From Candidatus Nanoarchaeia archaeon (GTDB taxonomy: Archaea > Nanobdellota > Nanobdellia > Woesearchaeales > JACPBV01): DNA of 64,000 nucleotides. Below are positions 28,536 through 39,233 of the stretch, in pieces. Location: the NCBI GenBank assembly GCA_028279655.1, contig JANQNH010000021.1, positions 18,938-82,937 on the forward strand, written 5' to 3'. The position numbers were made by a program, and so were the translations under genes. The notes below the pieces were generated by a model. It saw nothing but the letters and a program-made list of their open reading frames with translations. It made no database searches and was not told where the DNA came from. Positions within the stretch are counted from its first letter, which is position 1, and each line of letters starts with the position of its first letter.

Positions 28536-30008
28536 ATGAAAACAACAAAATTCAAATCGATTGTAAAGAAAGGAAATAATAAAGGAGTTGGTTTTATCTC
28601 TATACCGCTCGAAAAAAGAAATCTTTTTTCTATAAATGATCAAATAAAGATAATTGTAAACTCAAGAATTGAATTTTTCTCCAGAGTGAAATTTCATGGC
28701 ACTAAGGGATTCTATGTTCCTTATAAAATTATGATTAAAAATAAATTATTGGATAAAGATGTTGATGTAGAAGTGGAAAAAATTGATGGGTTTTTTACAA
28801 CTATTGGAAATAGGGGTGGAATCTATATTCCCCAGAACATAGCTGAAAAATACTTTTTGAAATCTGGAGATATAGTAGAAATAGAATCTAAGATAAATAA
28901 TGAAAAGATTAAAAGATACTGTCTTATCCATCTTAGGGAAAGAGGAAAGACTAGAGAATATAGGTGTATGTTTGATCTCAAAATACCTAATCAAAAAGGA
29001 ATCTTCAAATTACTTAGAAAATTACCTAAGAAGTTACAGAATACTCATTTCCTGAAAGATATTTTAAAAAACTTTAATTTTGCTGAGATTGATAATGAAA
29101 GAATAATCAATTATTACGGCAATAGGGTGCCCATTATCATTAATTCTAAGATAGATATTGATAAAATTGCTTATTATCTTGGTTGTTATTTTGCAGATGG
29201 TACTAAAAGAGGAACTCATTGGGGAATCTGTGCCTCTACTTTTGAACAGGCAATATACTTTAAAAAAATGCATGAAAGATTAATCGGAGATTCAAGGATA
29301 GTTTTTAGTATAACTTATTGTGATCCTAAAAATATAGAACAAGATGCTCTTAAAGTGGATATTATTAATAGATGGGAAAGGAATACTAATATTAAGTTAA
29401 AAGGAATAAGTGTTAGAATAATCTCCACCAAATATGAAAATGCCGGAAATAGGAATCCATATGGCTCATTAATTTTTAAAGAAAACAGGGAATTAATAAG
29501 AATATATTATGTGATGTTATTATCCTTTTTGTTTTATAAAATTAAAAAAGACAATGACAAAAGAATTGCCCTAGATTTTATTTTAGGTGTATTAGAAGGG
29601 GATGGTTCTGTAAATGCAAAAAAGAAAGGGCATATAATAATCACATCTAACTTTAAAGAGTTAAAGATTCTTGAAGATTTATTTAAAATTGCAAATATTA
29701 ATTATGGGTTTTATATGGAAGACAAAAATAAGGGATATATAAGAATCGGGTCTCTAGAAGTAATTAGGAACATCTCAATCCTAAAAGACAGACTATTCAA
29801 ATATTATCCAAAAAGAAGAAGAATACTGAAAGAAAGATTAGCTCAAACTGGTTGTGCTAGGTTTTTACTAGGTGAGTCTAAAAGAACATCTAATTGGTTG
29901 ATTGGGCAATTAAATGATTATGGGATTTTAAATGGTAAGGGGAATTTAACAGAATTTGGGAAAAAAACACAAAAAGATTTAAAGGAATTCCTATTATCGA
30001 AGGATTAG
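28536..30008 (+). CDS. AbrB-like / LAGLIDADG homing endonuclease fusion protein
   Basis: Two AbrB-like segments (GVGFISIPLEKRNLFSINDQIKI; RGGIYIPQNIAEKYFLKSGDIVEIE), YLGCYFADGTKRG and FILGVLEGDGSVN motifs, C-terminal HTH-like tail. Confidence 0.8.
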   Translation: MKTTKFKSIVKKGNNKGVGFISIPLEKRNLFSINDQIKIIVNSRIEFFSRVKFHGTKGFYVPYKIMIKNKLLDKDVDVEVEKIDGFFTTIGNRGGIYIPQNIAEKYFLKSGDIVEIESKINNEKIKRYCLIHLRERGKTREYRCMFDLKIPNQKGIFKLLRKLPKKLQNTHFLKDILKNFNFAEIDNERIINYYGNRVPIIINSKIDIDKIAYYLGCYFADGTKRGTHWGICASTFEQAIYFKKMHERLIGDSRIVFSITYCDPKNIEQDALKVDIINRWERNTNIKLKGISVRIISTKYENAGNRNPYGSLIFKENRELIRIYYVMLLSFLFYKIKKDNDKRIALDFILGVLEGDGSVNAKKKGHIIITSNFKELKILEDLFKIANINYGFYMEDKNKGYIRIGSLEVIRNISILKDRLFKYYPKRRRILKERLAQTGCARFLLGESKRTSNWLIGQLNDYGILNGKGNLTEFGKKTQKDLKEFLLSKD

Positions 30009-30009
30009 A

Positions 30010-30477
30010 ATGAAATTCAGAAAAGCTAAAGGGAAGGATGCTGTCGGGATTGCTACTGTACTTAAGGAATGTTATAATATTTATTCTATACAGGAAGGAG
30101 TTAAGGTTTTTGAGGAAGAGGTTTCTAAAAGGTATAACTTTATTGTTGCGGATGATGATGGACGTATAGCTGGACTTACAACATGGCAGATGCATGGCCT
30201 TCCAAAGCATGGACTTTGTGAGCTGGATAGAATTGCGGTTTTGAAAGAATATAGGGGGAAAGACCTAGGGAAGGCTTTGTTTAGGGCTTTGGTGAAGGCT
30301 GCATCAGAGGCGTATAAGAAACAGGGTTTTAGGTTGCGTAAGTTGTATATATTGACCCATGCTGACAATAAGATAGCTCAGGCATTCTATAAAAAGATGG
30401 GCTGTAAGCATGAGACTACCCTAAAGAACCATTATTATAAAGGAAAAGACGAGTTTGTGTTTAGTCTATTCTTCTGA
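30010..30477 (+). CDS. GNAT family N-acetyltransferase
   Basis: LDRIAVLKEYRGKDLGKALFRALVKAA motif. Confidence 0.85.
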   Translation: MKFRKAKGKDAVGIATVLKECYNIYSIQEGVKVFEEEVSKRYNFIVADDDGRIAGLTTWQMHGLPKHGLCELDRIAVLKEYRGKDLGKALFRALVKAASEAYKKQGFRLRKLYILTHADNKIAQAFYKKMGCKHETTLKNHYYKGKDEFVFSLFF

Positions 30478-30478
30478 A

Positions 30479-31162
30479 CTATGCTGCCTGTAGTTGTGGC
30501 GAATATTGATTCGTTTGTTGAGTAGAGTAAGATTCATTTGGAACATCCTTCTTTGCCCTTCTTAGACCCACATAATCTACAAGAAAACCTATTACGGCTG
30601 CAATTGGTACGTGCAATACCGGACTAGCAAAGAAAACATTGAGTAGCATAAGGGGTGCTGTAAGATACATTCCTTTCATTATCTGAAGTATTGACCTAAA
30701 TGACCTGTATATCCCCTTTGTAGTTTGTTTTGTGGATAAGTGATCAGTTGGAGCAACATATGCACTACTAACTGCAGGATAAATTGCTCCGTTAACCAAT
30801 GCTCTGCTTGTTATTTTATCAACATCAAGTGTTCCTGTAGAAATTGTCTTTGGGATAGTATCAACAGGAAAATACTTGTTCATAAGTCCATAACTATAGT
30901 GGATATACGGGCTCACTAAAGCACCAAAGTACATTCCCTTGACTACTTCATCAAGATATCTTGGGTTTCTATTCTCTTTTTTTGCTTCATTCTTTTCCTT
31001 TACCATCTTTGAAGCAACCAGCGAACCAGTCAGGACAGCATGGTCTCTAACTGCTTCAGCTGTAAGTCCCATTAAACCTATGGAAGCAAAAGTTAGTGCT
31101 GATAGTAATGCTGTTCTTTTCATTACTCTAAATGTTTTTTTTACTATTTCTTCTAAAGCCAT
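30479..31162 (-). CDS. Membrane-associated hypothetical protein
   Basis: Several hydrophobic segments. Confidence 0.5.
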   Translation of the reverse strand: MALEEIVKKTFRVMKRTALLSALTFASIGLMGLTAEAVRDHAVLTGSLVASKMVKEKNEAKKENRNPRYLDEVVKGMYFGALVSPYIHYSYGLMNKYFPVDTIPKTISTGTLDVDKITSRALVNGAIYPAVSSAYVAPTDHLSTKQTTKGIYRSFRSILQIMKGMYLTAPLMLLNVFFASPVLHVPIAAVIGFLVDYVGLRRAKKDVPNESYSTQQTNQYSPQLQAA

Positions 31163-31260
31163 TAGTTTTATAAGTTAATGAAGTATATATAAAATATTTT
31201 TATAAAATTTTTACTAAAAGGGTAATATTTATATAGTAATTCCATTTTATGTAAATAATA

Positions 31261-32289
31261 ATGGTAAAAATTGATGTAAAGGATAAGAAGATACTCTACC
31301 AGTTAGAGTTAGATGCCATGCAAAGTTATAGCAGTATATCAAAGAAAGTTGGACTCTCCAGGGAAGTTGTTAACTATAGAATTAAGCGTCTGGAGAGATT
31401 AGGTGTTATAGACAGGTATGTAACAATCTTAAATACAAAAAAAGCAGGTTATAGTTCATTCAAATGGTATATCCAGTTTGAGAATGTTGATGATAGCAAA
31501 CTTAGGGAAATAATCAATGAGTTCAAAAAACACCCATATTGTGTATGGATACAGACCTGCACTGGTAGATGGGATTTAATCATTGTCCTTTTTGTTTTGT
31601 CCCCCACCCATTTTAAAGAGATTACTAGCTACTTTTTTGCTAGGTACAATAAATATATGAGGGAAACAAATTTCATTATAGAACTTGGTGTCTATCACTT
31701 TAAGAAGAAATATATATGGGGAGAAAAATCTTCACTTAAAAAAACACCTTATTTTGGGGGAGAACCTGAAAAAGTAAAGTTGGGTAAAGAAGAGATTAAG
31801 ATTCTTATCCAGCTTTGTGAAAATCCAAAGCAGAATATAGTCGATATCATGGGAAAGACTGACCTTTCTATTGATGTTATAAAGAATCGTCTAAAGAAAA
31901 TGAAGAATAATGGACTGATTCAAGGATCTAGAGTTGAGATTAATAATGCAAAATTGGGTTTTGAATCTTACAAAATACTACTGAAAACTAAATTCATAAG
32001 TAAAGAGAAAGAACAATTGTTTTTAAACTACTTAAATCATAATAAAAATGTATGTGATGTGATCCATTGTATTGGTAATTGGGACATGGAAATCAATATT
32101 GATGTCAGAAATAGTGTTGAATTCCATAATGTCATCATGGAAATGAAGAATGCTTTTTCTGAAATTATTAAAGGTTATGACCCAATCCAGTTATTTGAAA
32201 ATTATAAGACTAATTTCTTTCCAATGGGGGAATATCTACTAAAGAATTCAAATCTTCCTATAAAAACACATAGAAGTCCTCTTAATTAA
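31261..32289 (+). CDS. Lrp/AsnC family regulator, tandem HTH-RAM type
   Basis: Two HTH/Lrp-like halves (DKKILYQLELDAMQSYSSISKKVGLSREVVNYRIKRLE...; IQLCENPKQNIVDIMGKTDLSIDVIKNRLKKM). Confidence 0.85.
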   Translation: MVKIDVKDKKILYQLELDAMQSYSSISKKVGLSREVVNYRIKRLERLGVIDRYVTILNTKKAGYSSFKWYIQFENVDDSKLREIINEFKKHPYCVWIQTCTGRWDLIIVLFVLSPTHFKEITSYFFARYNKYMRETNFIIELGVYHFKKKYIWGEKSSLKKTPYFGGEPEKVKLGKEEIKILIQLCENPKQNIVDIMGKTDLSIDVIKNRLKKMKNNGLIQGSRVEINNAKLGFESYKILLKTKFISKEKEQLFLNYLNHNKNVCDVIHCIGNWDMEINIDVRNSVEFHNVIMEMKNAFSEIIKGYDPIQLFENYKTNFFPMGEYLLKNSNLPIKTHRSPLN

Positions 32290-32713
32290 AAGGATATTCC
32301 ATCCTAAAGTGTTCTATCTTTCCAAATAATGTATGGGATTTTGCTGTTTTTTTGTATCCTAGTTTTTTGTAGAATGGAACTGCTTCTTTTCTTGCATTCA
32401 GTACTATCTTATTAAGTTTTAATTCTCTTGCTTTCTCATGTATTTTGGATAATATTGTTTTTCCAATCCCTTGTTTCCTGTAATCTTGAGATACTGCCAT
32501 GAATCTTATCTGACCTTCTTCATCGCTATTCTTATGCAACCTACCAACCCCCACTAATTTATCATTATCAAAGGCGGCTATGTGATAGGCTTCTTCTTCT
32601 AGCTCGTCTTTTTCAGAGCCTTTTGGCTGATTCCATGGTTTTCTAAGAAGTTCCCACCTAAGCTGATAGTAAGAATCGAGTTCTTCTTTTTTTGGTTCTC
32701 TTATTCCTATCAT
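32282..32713 (-). CDS. GNAT family N-acetyltransferase
   Basis: RFMAVSQDYRKQGIGKTILSKI. Confidence 0.88.
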   Translation of the reverse strand: MIGIREPKKEELDSYYQLRWELLRKPWNQPKGSEKDELEEEAYHIAAFDNDKLVGVGRLHKNSDEEGQIRFMAVSQDYRKQGIGKTILSKIHEKARELKLNKIVLNARKEAVPFYKKLGYKKTAKSHTLFGKIEHFRMEYPFN

Positions 32714-33441
32714 ATTTTTCTAACAAAGCTTAAGAAACCAGTATGTACTGTCTGGGTTGTCTTTGGTCTTACCTTTCTATCTTCAATCTCCCATTCCCTT
32801 TGGATCAACTCTATTGTTTTAATATGGATGAGGTGTTTGTCCTTGTTTATCTTATTTACAAAATCCATAACTTGAGGTATTGTTGGTGAGTAATTAACCA
32901 GAAACCCTCCTGGTTTTAGTGCTTTCTTTGCTTTTTCTATTGCCTTCCATGGCTCTGGCAAGTCTAATGTGATTAAATCGATGTTTTTTTCATCTATTCC
33001 TTTGTATAAGTCTTTGTTCTTTATAGTCAGGTTTTTTAGATGCAGTAGTTCCTTGTTTTTCTTTACTATTTTTATGAAGTCTTTTCTTATCTCGTATGTT
33101 GTAACTTCCTTGCATATGTTTGCTAATAATATGGCCAGGGCTCCTGATCCTGCTCCTGCATCAACAACCTTGGAGTCTTTGTTTATACCTGTCTCTGCTA
33201 TAATCATTGCTGCATCCTTTCTTGTTATTATCTGTGGTGCTCTCTTTATCTTTTTGTAGGTGTCTATAAAAAAAGGTGTGAATAATGTCAATTCTTTCTT
33301 TGTGTTTGTCTTTATGATTGAACCATCCTTTTTCTTCAGGTCTTTTGCCTTGATAAGTCCGAACTGGCAGTGAAAGTCTTTAGAGATGTCTTTAATGTAG
33401 AATGATTTTCCTTCTGGTGTTACGAGTAGTTTTGGTGTCAT
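32710..33441 (-). CDS. trmI: tRNA (adenine-N1) methyltransferase, TrmI-like
   Basis: VVDAGAGSGALAI SAM motif, IDLITLDLPEPW. Confidence 0.85.
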   Translation of the reverse strand: MTPKLLVTPEGKSFYIKDISKDFHCQFGLIKAKDLKKKDGSIIKTNTKKELTLFTPFFIDTYKKIKRAPQIITRKDAAMIIAETGINKDSKVVDAGAGSGALAILLANICKEVTTYEIRKDFIKIVKKNKELLHLKNLTIKNKDLYKGIDEKNIDLITLDLPEPWKAIEKAKKALKPGGFLVNYSPTIPQVMDFVNKINKDKHLIHIKTIELIQREWEIEDRKVRPKTTQTVHTGFLSFVRKI

Positions 33442-33452
33442 TTTAAATAAAA

Positions 33453-33543
33453 TGGGCCTGGAAGGATTTGAACCCTCGACCTTTAGCTTAGAAGGCTTAC
33501 GGAGAATATCTTTACCGCTCTATCCAAGCTGAGCTACAGGCCC
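33453..33543 (-). tRNA. tRNA-Arg(TCT) with predicted non-canonical 16-nt intron at 29/30 (33497-33512)
   Basis: Acceptor GGGCCTG/CAGGCCC, D-arm GCTC/GAGC, loop CTTCTAA, T-arm GAGGG-TTCAAAT-CCTTC; 16 surplus nt 5' of the anticodon. Confidence 0.85.
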
Positions 33544-33586
33544 ATAAACCATTAGAATGAGTATTTCATTTATAAATGTTATTAAA

Positions 33587-33721
33587 TTACTGCAAAGGTA
33601 TCATCTGGTCGGCACTTTCAGCTTTTTGAGTGCATTCCTTCTTCTCTTCCCAGAATACCCAGCACTTCTTCCCGAACTGATCCCATTTCAAGCAGTCTTC
33701 ACAACATTTTGGAATTGCCAT
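33587..33721 (-). CDS. Small Cys-rich protein (MAIPKCCEDCLKWDQFGKKCWVFWEEKKECTQKAESADQMIPLQ)
   Basis: 44-aa ATG ORF with 5 Cys. Confidence 0.5.
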   Translation of the reverse strand: MAIPKCCEDCLKWDQFGKKCWVFWEEKKECTQKAESADQMIPLQ

Positions 33722-33764
33722 TCTGAATATGTAGATAGAAGTAGTATATATATTTTTTGAAAAA

Positions 33765-34850
33765 TCAAGGTAACCAGGTTTTGGAATCCTTTAGCTTGTT
33801 TGGGAGATATTTGTCTATAACATAGTTAAGACCCCATTTGGCCAATGCCTGCTGCTCTGCCCTTACTTTCATTCCTACCTGCTTCTTTATTGCTTTCTGC
33901 CACTGTCTATGGTGCTGTACAAAAGGATCGTTCTTAATTGCATCCTTTGCTCTTTTTATATCTACATCTTTCAATGGGTGTGTTGGAAGCTTGTAATCCT
34001 CAATATCCTGGGGGGTGACTCCAAGGAACTTAGCCTGAGGTACACAGAAATATTCATTTATGTGGGCTGCATTGCCTGATCCAACCTTAAGGGTCCTGTA
34101 TATATTAAAATAACCGTAAGGGTCTCCATCTGTGAATACATAAACAGGTAATTTCCTTGCATCTGCCAGTCGTCTTATGAATCTCCTACAGGCTCTTGTT
34201 GGTACTCCTCCCATAGAGACCAATATGCAGTTTGCCTTTTTCCAATATTTATGCTTAACTAATCTTTGAAACATACCTGCTGTCTCTATTGCAAGGATAA
34301 ACTTGGCCTTTGTCTCAAACTTAAGGTGTTCTACTGAGATTGGAATTGAGTATGCACCTGAACCGAACTTTGTACAATCTATCCTAAGATCCTTCTTTGT
34401 TTCTGGATCCCTATCTATCACAACCAATTGTCCTGCAATCTCTCCCCCCTTTTCTTCAGGTATAAATCCAAGCTGTTCCCTATTTACCATGAGCATTGCT
34501 TCTACATCATCCATCACAGCATCGGAATCCGGTTGCTGCTTGAACATGGCTTCCTTCCAATTCTTGGAGATGTAATATGCTTCTCTTTTTGATGCTATGT
34601 CGTCCTGCTCAATCAGCTGCTTGGAAAGGCCCATCATTCTAAGTGTCTGTGCAAATGTCTTAATTGTCCCTACTGTCAGTGTTCTTTCCTTTTTCTTTCC
34701 AAGAATCTCAAAATATCCATCTTTTTCATTGTATTTTACGTTTGATAGGGATCTTAAAGGGAGGTCTAGCTCTGGGGCTTTCTTTTTTAGGATTTTTTTA
34801 TATACGTTAGTTGCTTTTTCCTTTATTCCATCCAATACTTTGTTTTTCAT
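33765..34850 (-). CDS. top6A: DNA topoisomerase VI subunit A
   Basis: Spo11/Top6A pattern incl. Toprim VFTDGDPYGYFNIYRTLKVGS. Confidence 0.95.
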   Translation of the reverse strand: MKNKVLDGIKEKATNVYKKILKKKAPELDLPLRSLSNVKYNEKDGYFEILGKKKERTLTVGTIKTFAQTLRMMGLSKQLIEQDDIASKREAYYISKNWKEAMFKQQPDSDAVMDDVEAMLMVNREQLGFIPEEKGGEIAGQLVVIDRDPETKKDLRIDCTKFGSGAYSIPISVEHLKFETKAKFILAIETAGMFQRLVKHKYWKKANCILVSMGGVPTRACRRFIRRLADARKLPVYVFTDGDPYGYFNIYRTLKVGSGNAAHINEYFCVPQAKFLGVTPQDIEDYKLPTHPLKDVDIKRAKDAIKNDPFVQHHRQWQKAIKKQVGMKVRAEQQALAKWGLNYVIDKYLPNKLKDSKTWLP

Positions 34851-34860
34851 TTTAGTTCTT

Positions 34861-36582
34861 TTATTTTAGTTTTGTTTGTTGCTCTGGCTTTTTTGCTGAT
34901 TTTTTTGATTTTTCTTTTCCTTCTTTGATTTTTTCTTTGTTATCTTCATTTGGTTCTTCTTTTTTACCCATATTTGCCAATTCCTCATCATAATCAGGAT
35001 TATTTATCTCAATCTTCTCCAACTTGCCTCCTCTTTTATGCTCTAGGATCTGTTCCAATATGGTCTTTACCTTCTCTTCATCGGTCTTATTATAACCAAC
35101 CAGATCCTTTAATGCCTCTGCAACATGGGGTATGTATGTTTCTATGTAGCTTCTTTTTGCCCCTTCCATCTGGATCCGTTTCTTCTTATGTATAAATATG
35201 GAAAGTTTTCTTCCACATTCCTGAAGGGCTAATTTCAACTCCTTGATTATCTCAGGATAATGGGCAATTGCCTCTTTGCTTTCTGATGTGAATGGGACCC
35301 ATACGGAATTTATTGAAATAACGATTGTTGCTGGGCCTATGGGTAATGCTCCTTTGCTCTGGCTTAACCCATAGTTTCTCCAGGCAGTATTAATAGTAGA
35401 TTTTGTTATAGCACATGCCCCTTGCTGGAATAACAAAGGTACCCTGTTTGCGTACCTTAGCGCTTTCACAGAGCCTTCTGGATCCTGTTCTCCCCCATAT
35501 GCAATTCCTGCTTCAACTACAAAGGGGTTGCCCCTATATACTGCAGGGGGTCTTGTTGCTGCACAGTAGAACTCTGCATTTATCTCTTTTCTAAGTCCCT
35601 TTTCAAGCAGTTCTTCTCCTATGGGGCTTATACAGTTTGTTGGAGGGGCAATAATCTTTGTTTTGTTGATGCCCTCCAGCAGTTTCTCTGCCATCTCTCT
35701 ATTTATGTTTCTTGGTTTGGTAGCTGGTAGAAGGGCTGCATTCTCGCAGATATCTTTAGCAGTACCAGATCCTACTCTTGAAAATTCATTCATCAAAAAG
35801 GACTGAAGGGTTCTTGATTCGGAAATCTTAAGCATGCTAATCAGGACCCCAAGCTCTACGCCATAAGGATGAGGCTTTATCTCAACCGGTTTATGGGGCA
35901 GTTTATCGGTTGCCCTGGCAAATATGAACTGTTCTGCTTTTGGATTCGTGTATATTATTGTGACATGAGGGTTTGTGATTGCAGTCTGTTTTAGGTATTG
36001 ATCAATAGACTGGGAGCCTCCCTGATAGCTACCCTCCAACTCAAGTTCAACTTTGGTACCATGATCCTTTTTCCATTCTAGGATTTCTTCCTTTATTATA
36101 TGGGGTTTATTCTTCTGGGAATCTATCTTTAACTCATAATAGTGAGCATCATGTTTTCCAGATATCCTAGAAGTGATTTTAGCGGGTTTTCCTGTTGTTA
36201 GCTGTGAATAAAGGACAGAAGCAGATATTCCAATGCCCTGCTGGCCCCTAGATTGCGAAAGCTTGAAGAATTTTGAACCATATAGCAATCTCGCAAATAT
36301 ATGGGGGATCTGTTTTTTCACTATCCCTGGCCCGTTGTCCTCTATGATGACCCTAAAACGGTCACCACCCATGTCAATCAACTCAACACCTATCTCTGGA
36401 AGGATGTTTCCTTCTTCACAAGCATCTAAGGAATTGTCCACCGCTTCCTTGATTGTTGTCATAAGTGCTTTTCTCTTATTATCAAAACCAAGGAGGTGCC
36501 TGTTCCTAGCGAAGAACTCAGCTACTCCGATTTCCCTCTGTTTTTTTGCCAGTTCCAGTGCTATTGGTACATCTTCTGCCAT
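34861..36582 (-). CDS. top6B: DNA topoisomerase VI subunit B
   Basis: GHKL motifs [35 protein letters not shown]. Confidence 0.96.
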   Translation of the reverse strand: MAEDVPIALELAKKQREIGVAEFFARNRHLLGFDNKRKALMTTIKEAVDNSLDACEEGNILPEIGVELIDMGGDRFRVIIEDNGPGIVKKQIPHIFARLLYGSKFFKLSQSRGQQGIGISASVLYSQLTTGKPAKITSRISGKHDAHYYELKIDSQKNKPHIIKEEILEWKKDHGTKVELELEGSYQGGSQSIDQYLKQTAITNPHVTIIYTNPKAEQFIFARATDKLPHKPVEIKPHPYGVELGVLISMLKISESRTLQSFLMNEFSRVGSGTAKDICENAALLPATKPRNINREMAEKLLEGINKTKIIAPPTNCISPIGEELLEKGLRKEINAEFYCAATRPPAVYRGNPFVVEAGIAYGGEQDPEGSVKALRYANRVPLLFQQGACAITKSTINTAWRNYGLSQSKGALPIGPATIVISINSVWVPFTSESKEAIAHYPEIIKELKLALQECGRKLSIFIHKKKRIQMEGAKRSYIETYIPHVAEALKDLVGYNKTDEEKVKTILEQILEHKRGGKLEKIEINNPDYDEELANMGKKEEPNEDNKEKIKEGKEKSKKSAKKPEQQTKLK

Positions 36583-36655
36583 TTTTTGTGAAATTTTATT
36601 TGTTTTCTTAAAAAATTGAAGCCACTTATTATTAAACCTTTTGATTTAGTGAAAC

Positions 36656-37225
36656 TTATGATATCTTATCTGTTTTTAGATCTTCCCCCATCAATCTTGC
36701 CCGCTTCATCTCTCTTCTTTTTTTCTCCAAGAACCTGTAAACTCCTGAATGGGGGGATCCTTTCAGTAATTTCTCAACAGCTTCTCTCGCTACTGATGAT
36801 GATTCTGGCAACCCTATGATGCCAATTGTCTTTCCATATACGCAGATGTGGGCTTCAGTCAATTCTTCTATCAATCTTCTTGATTTTCCTTCTGCCCCAA
36901 TTACTCTTCCTTTAATCCTTAATAATGTATCTTTTGATTTGCCTGCCCATTCCTTTAGGTCTATCAACTCGAAACAGTAATCTGATTTGAGCAATAGTTT
37001 TGCTATATCTGGATTGAATCCTCTGCCTACGGCCCGGATAACTTCCCTACATGAGTATAATCCCAGGGCATCCTCACCAGAAATAAAAACATCTCCTTCT
37101 TTGCTGTCTACTTTTATCTTTGTTTTTGTCTCAAGTTCTATTTCTTTCTTTATCTTCCCTTCTTTTCCTATAAAGACAGCAATCCTATCCTTAGGTATCC
37201 TTAGTTCGTATAGATATTCAGTCAT
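36656..37225 (-). CDS. KH-domain protein, Dim2/Pno1-like
   Basis: Two KH-like domains (IAVFIGKEGKIKKEIE; GRVIGAEGKSRRLIEELT). Confidence 0.88.
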   Translation of the reverse strand: MTEYLYELRIPKDRIAVFIGKEGKIKKEIELETKTKIKVDSKEGDVFISGEDALGLYSCREVIRAVGRGFNPDIAKLLLKSDYCFELIDLKEWAGKSKDTLLRIKGRVIGAEGKSRRLIEELTEAHICVYGKTIGIIGLPESSSVAREAVEKLLKGSPHSGVYRFLEKKRREMKRARLMGEDLKTDKIS

Positions 37226-37253
37226 TTTGGAGGCGATTGTTTTCTTTTATTTC

Positions 37254-37964
37254 TTAAGATTCTTGTATCTTTTTTAAAACTTTTGTTTCGTCTGGTTTCA
37301 TACCTGTTTTTTTGAAGAATGTTGATATGTTTTTAATATCTCTTTTTAGATATTCTAGGGATCTTGAGGTTTTTATTGGGGTTGCTTGTGAGAAATCTAT
37401 AAAGACCGGCTGTTGGCTGCTGTTTAAGATGTTAAATGGAGAAAGATCTGCATGGACAAGGCCTGCCTTGTATAATCTTTTTATGTTGTTGATTATTTTA
37501 TTGAAGAACTGTTTTGGATCCTTTGGCTTGTCTACAGCCAACCTATGTGCTATGAGGTCTTTGCTTCCTATAAACTCCAGCACCAAGATGTTGTTCTTGA
37601 ATGTGATTGGGGTTGGAACATTAACCTCTGCTTCCCTTGCTTTTATCAGATTTCGATATTCTCTCTGTACCCAGAAGAAGATTATCTTTCTTTTTTTTCC
37701 TTTAATATCTGCATATCTTGGATCTTCCTTGATGTAATCGTACATCTTGTTAAAGTCGCATGATTCCAGCCTGTAAATCTTGACCATGACCCTGCTTTTG
37801 TCCTTTGTCTTTGCTGAGAAGATGTTTGCCTCTTTTCCAATGCTTATGGGTGATTCAAGGCCTTCAAAATATCCCTCTGATATTAGTTTGAATAGAGTCC
37901 TATTTGTGAATTCGTCAAATACATTGTGCATGGTCTTGAATTTTTCTTTAGACTTGTTTGGCAT
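37254..37964 (-). CDS. rio1: RIO1-type serine kinase
   Basis: ISIGKEANIF, LVHADLSPFNIL, PVFIDFSQA. Confidence 0.93.
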   Translation of the reverse strand: MPNKSKEKFKTMHNVFDEFTNRTLFKLISEGYFEGLESPISIGKEANIFSAKTKDKSRVMVKIYRLESCDFNKMYDYIKEDPRYADIKGKKRKIIFFWVQREYRNLIKAREAEVNVPTPITFKNNILVLEFIGSKDLIAHRLAVDKPKDPKQFFNKIINNIKRLYKAGLVHADLSPFNILNSSQQPVFIDFSQATPIKTSRSLEYLKRDIKNISTFFKKTGMKPDETKVLKKIQES

Positions 37965-37965
37965 T

Positions 37966-38709
37966 TTAGTTTCCTATAGACCACATATAATCAGCATATG
38001 CTTTTAAACCTTCTGATAGGTTTTTTGATTTTATCTGAATAAATAACTCATCTAAACCAATAGAGATCAATGTTTTGTCTTTGTATATTATGAAGACAAC
38101 AGGAGTGAATAGTTCTTTTTGGAGATATTTTATTTTTGTCAATGAAATAGGCGCTAATTTATTTCCAATCTCTTCTGCCAGCTCATTTACTATAATTTTA
38201 CACTTGATACCCTGTTTTGCTCTTTTTTTATGGAAATTAACAACAAATCTTTCAAAGTGTGGTGTAAATTTAGAGATCCCAAGAACATAGTATTCCTCTC
38301 CCTTGTTTAAGGTTTTAAGAATATCGTCAAAGCTTGTCTCTGCTCCTTTCATCCCTTTATAGACTATTGTCTCTGAACCTATCCCTGCCATGCTTCTTTT
38401 CAGTTCTAACTCAGGCAGTAGTTTTTCTATTTGTCCTTTTTGTTGTTTTAGTTTTGCTTCTTTTTCCTGCATATAATCCAGTATTCTGGAAGGAGGGGCA
38501 GACTCGAAATATTTAACTCCTGATTTGATAACATAAGATACTAGGCCTTTTTGTATAAGCTTTTCAAGAAGCTCATATATTTTACTAGAAGCTACCCCAG
38601 ACTTATCTACTATTGGCCCTTTTGTTGTTGATCCTAGATCTAACAAAGCAAGGTAAACCTTGGTTTCTGAATCTGTCAGGCCTATATTTCTAAAAAATTC
38701 TGTATTCAT
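37966..38709 (-). CDS. TrmB-family transcriptional regulator
   Basis: N-terminal wHTH 'LGSTTKGPIVDKSGVASSKIYELLEKLIQKGLV' followed by TrmB sensor-like domain. Confidence 0.85.
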   Translation of the reverse strand: MNTEFFRNIGLTDSETKVYLALLDLGSTTKGPIVDKSGVASSKIYELLEKLIQKGLVSYVIKSGVKYFESAPPSRILDYMQEKEAKLKQQKGQIEKLLPELELKRSMAGIGSETIVYKGMKGAETSFDDILKTLNKGEEYYVLGISKFTPHFERFVVNFHKKRAKQGIKCKIIVNELAEEIGNKLAPISLTKIKYLQKELFTPVVFIIYKDKTLISIGLDELFIQIKSKNLSEGLKAYADYMWSIGN

Positions 38710-38816
38710 GATATGGTTATGTGGGTTTAACTATATAAACTTTGTTATAAGTACCCCTATTGGGGGGCTTAATCTTTATATATCTAATCTATGGTTTTAT
38801 AATTGAGGTTGATAGA

Positions 38817-39200
38817 ATGGTTGAGAAAACAATTGACAATAAACTTGATAATAAAGAAGAAAAGGATGTAAGAGAGCTTGGAGTAGATGAAGGCCTTTTT
38901 GAAAAGCTAATGGATGCTTCTGGTGCTGCTGTTGGCGCTTCATCTGTAATTAAGGCAGTGGTATCTGGAGCTTCTTATGGTTCTGTAGGGCTTGCTTATT
39001 TAATCCCATATGGTATTTTTAAGGGAATCAAGTACATGTATAATGCTATAATGAAAAGTGAAGAGATGCTAAGTCTTGATGGAATAAGGTATATGGCAAA
39101 AGACGGATTAGGTAAGATCCTTCCATCTGGAGAGAGAAAACTGCCTGCTTTAGTCGGTGCTGTAGCTGGAAGTTATGGGTTAGCAAGTTCTTACATATAG
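38817..39200 (+). CDS. Hypothetical membrane-associated protein
   Basis: ATG at 38817 (MVEKTIDNKL...) within ORF 38760-39200. Confidence 0.45.
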   Translation: MVEKTIDNKLDNKEEKDVRELGVDEGLFEKLMDASGAAVGASSVIKAVVSGASYGSVGLAYLIPYGIFKGIKYMYNAIMKSEEMLSLDGIRYMAKDGLGKILPSGERKLPALVGAVAGSYGLASSYI

Positions 39201-39233
39201 TTAAAGAAAAAGCTATTTATGATGGTTTTCCAG

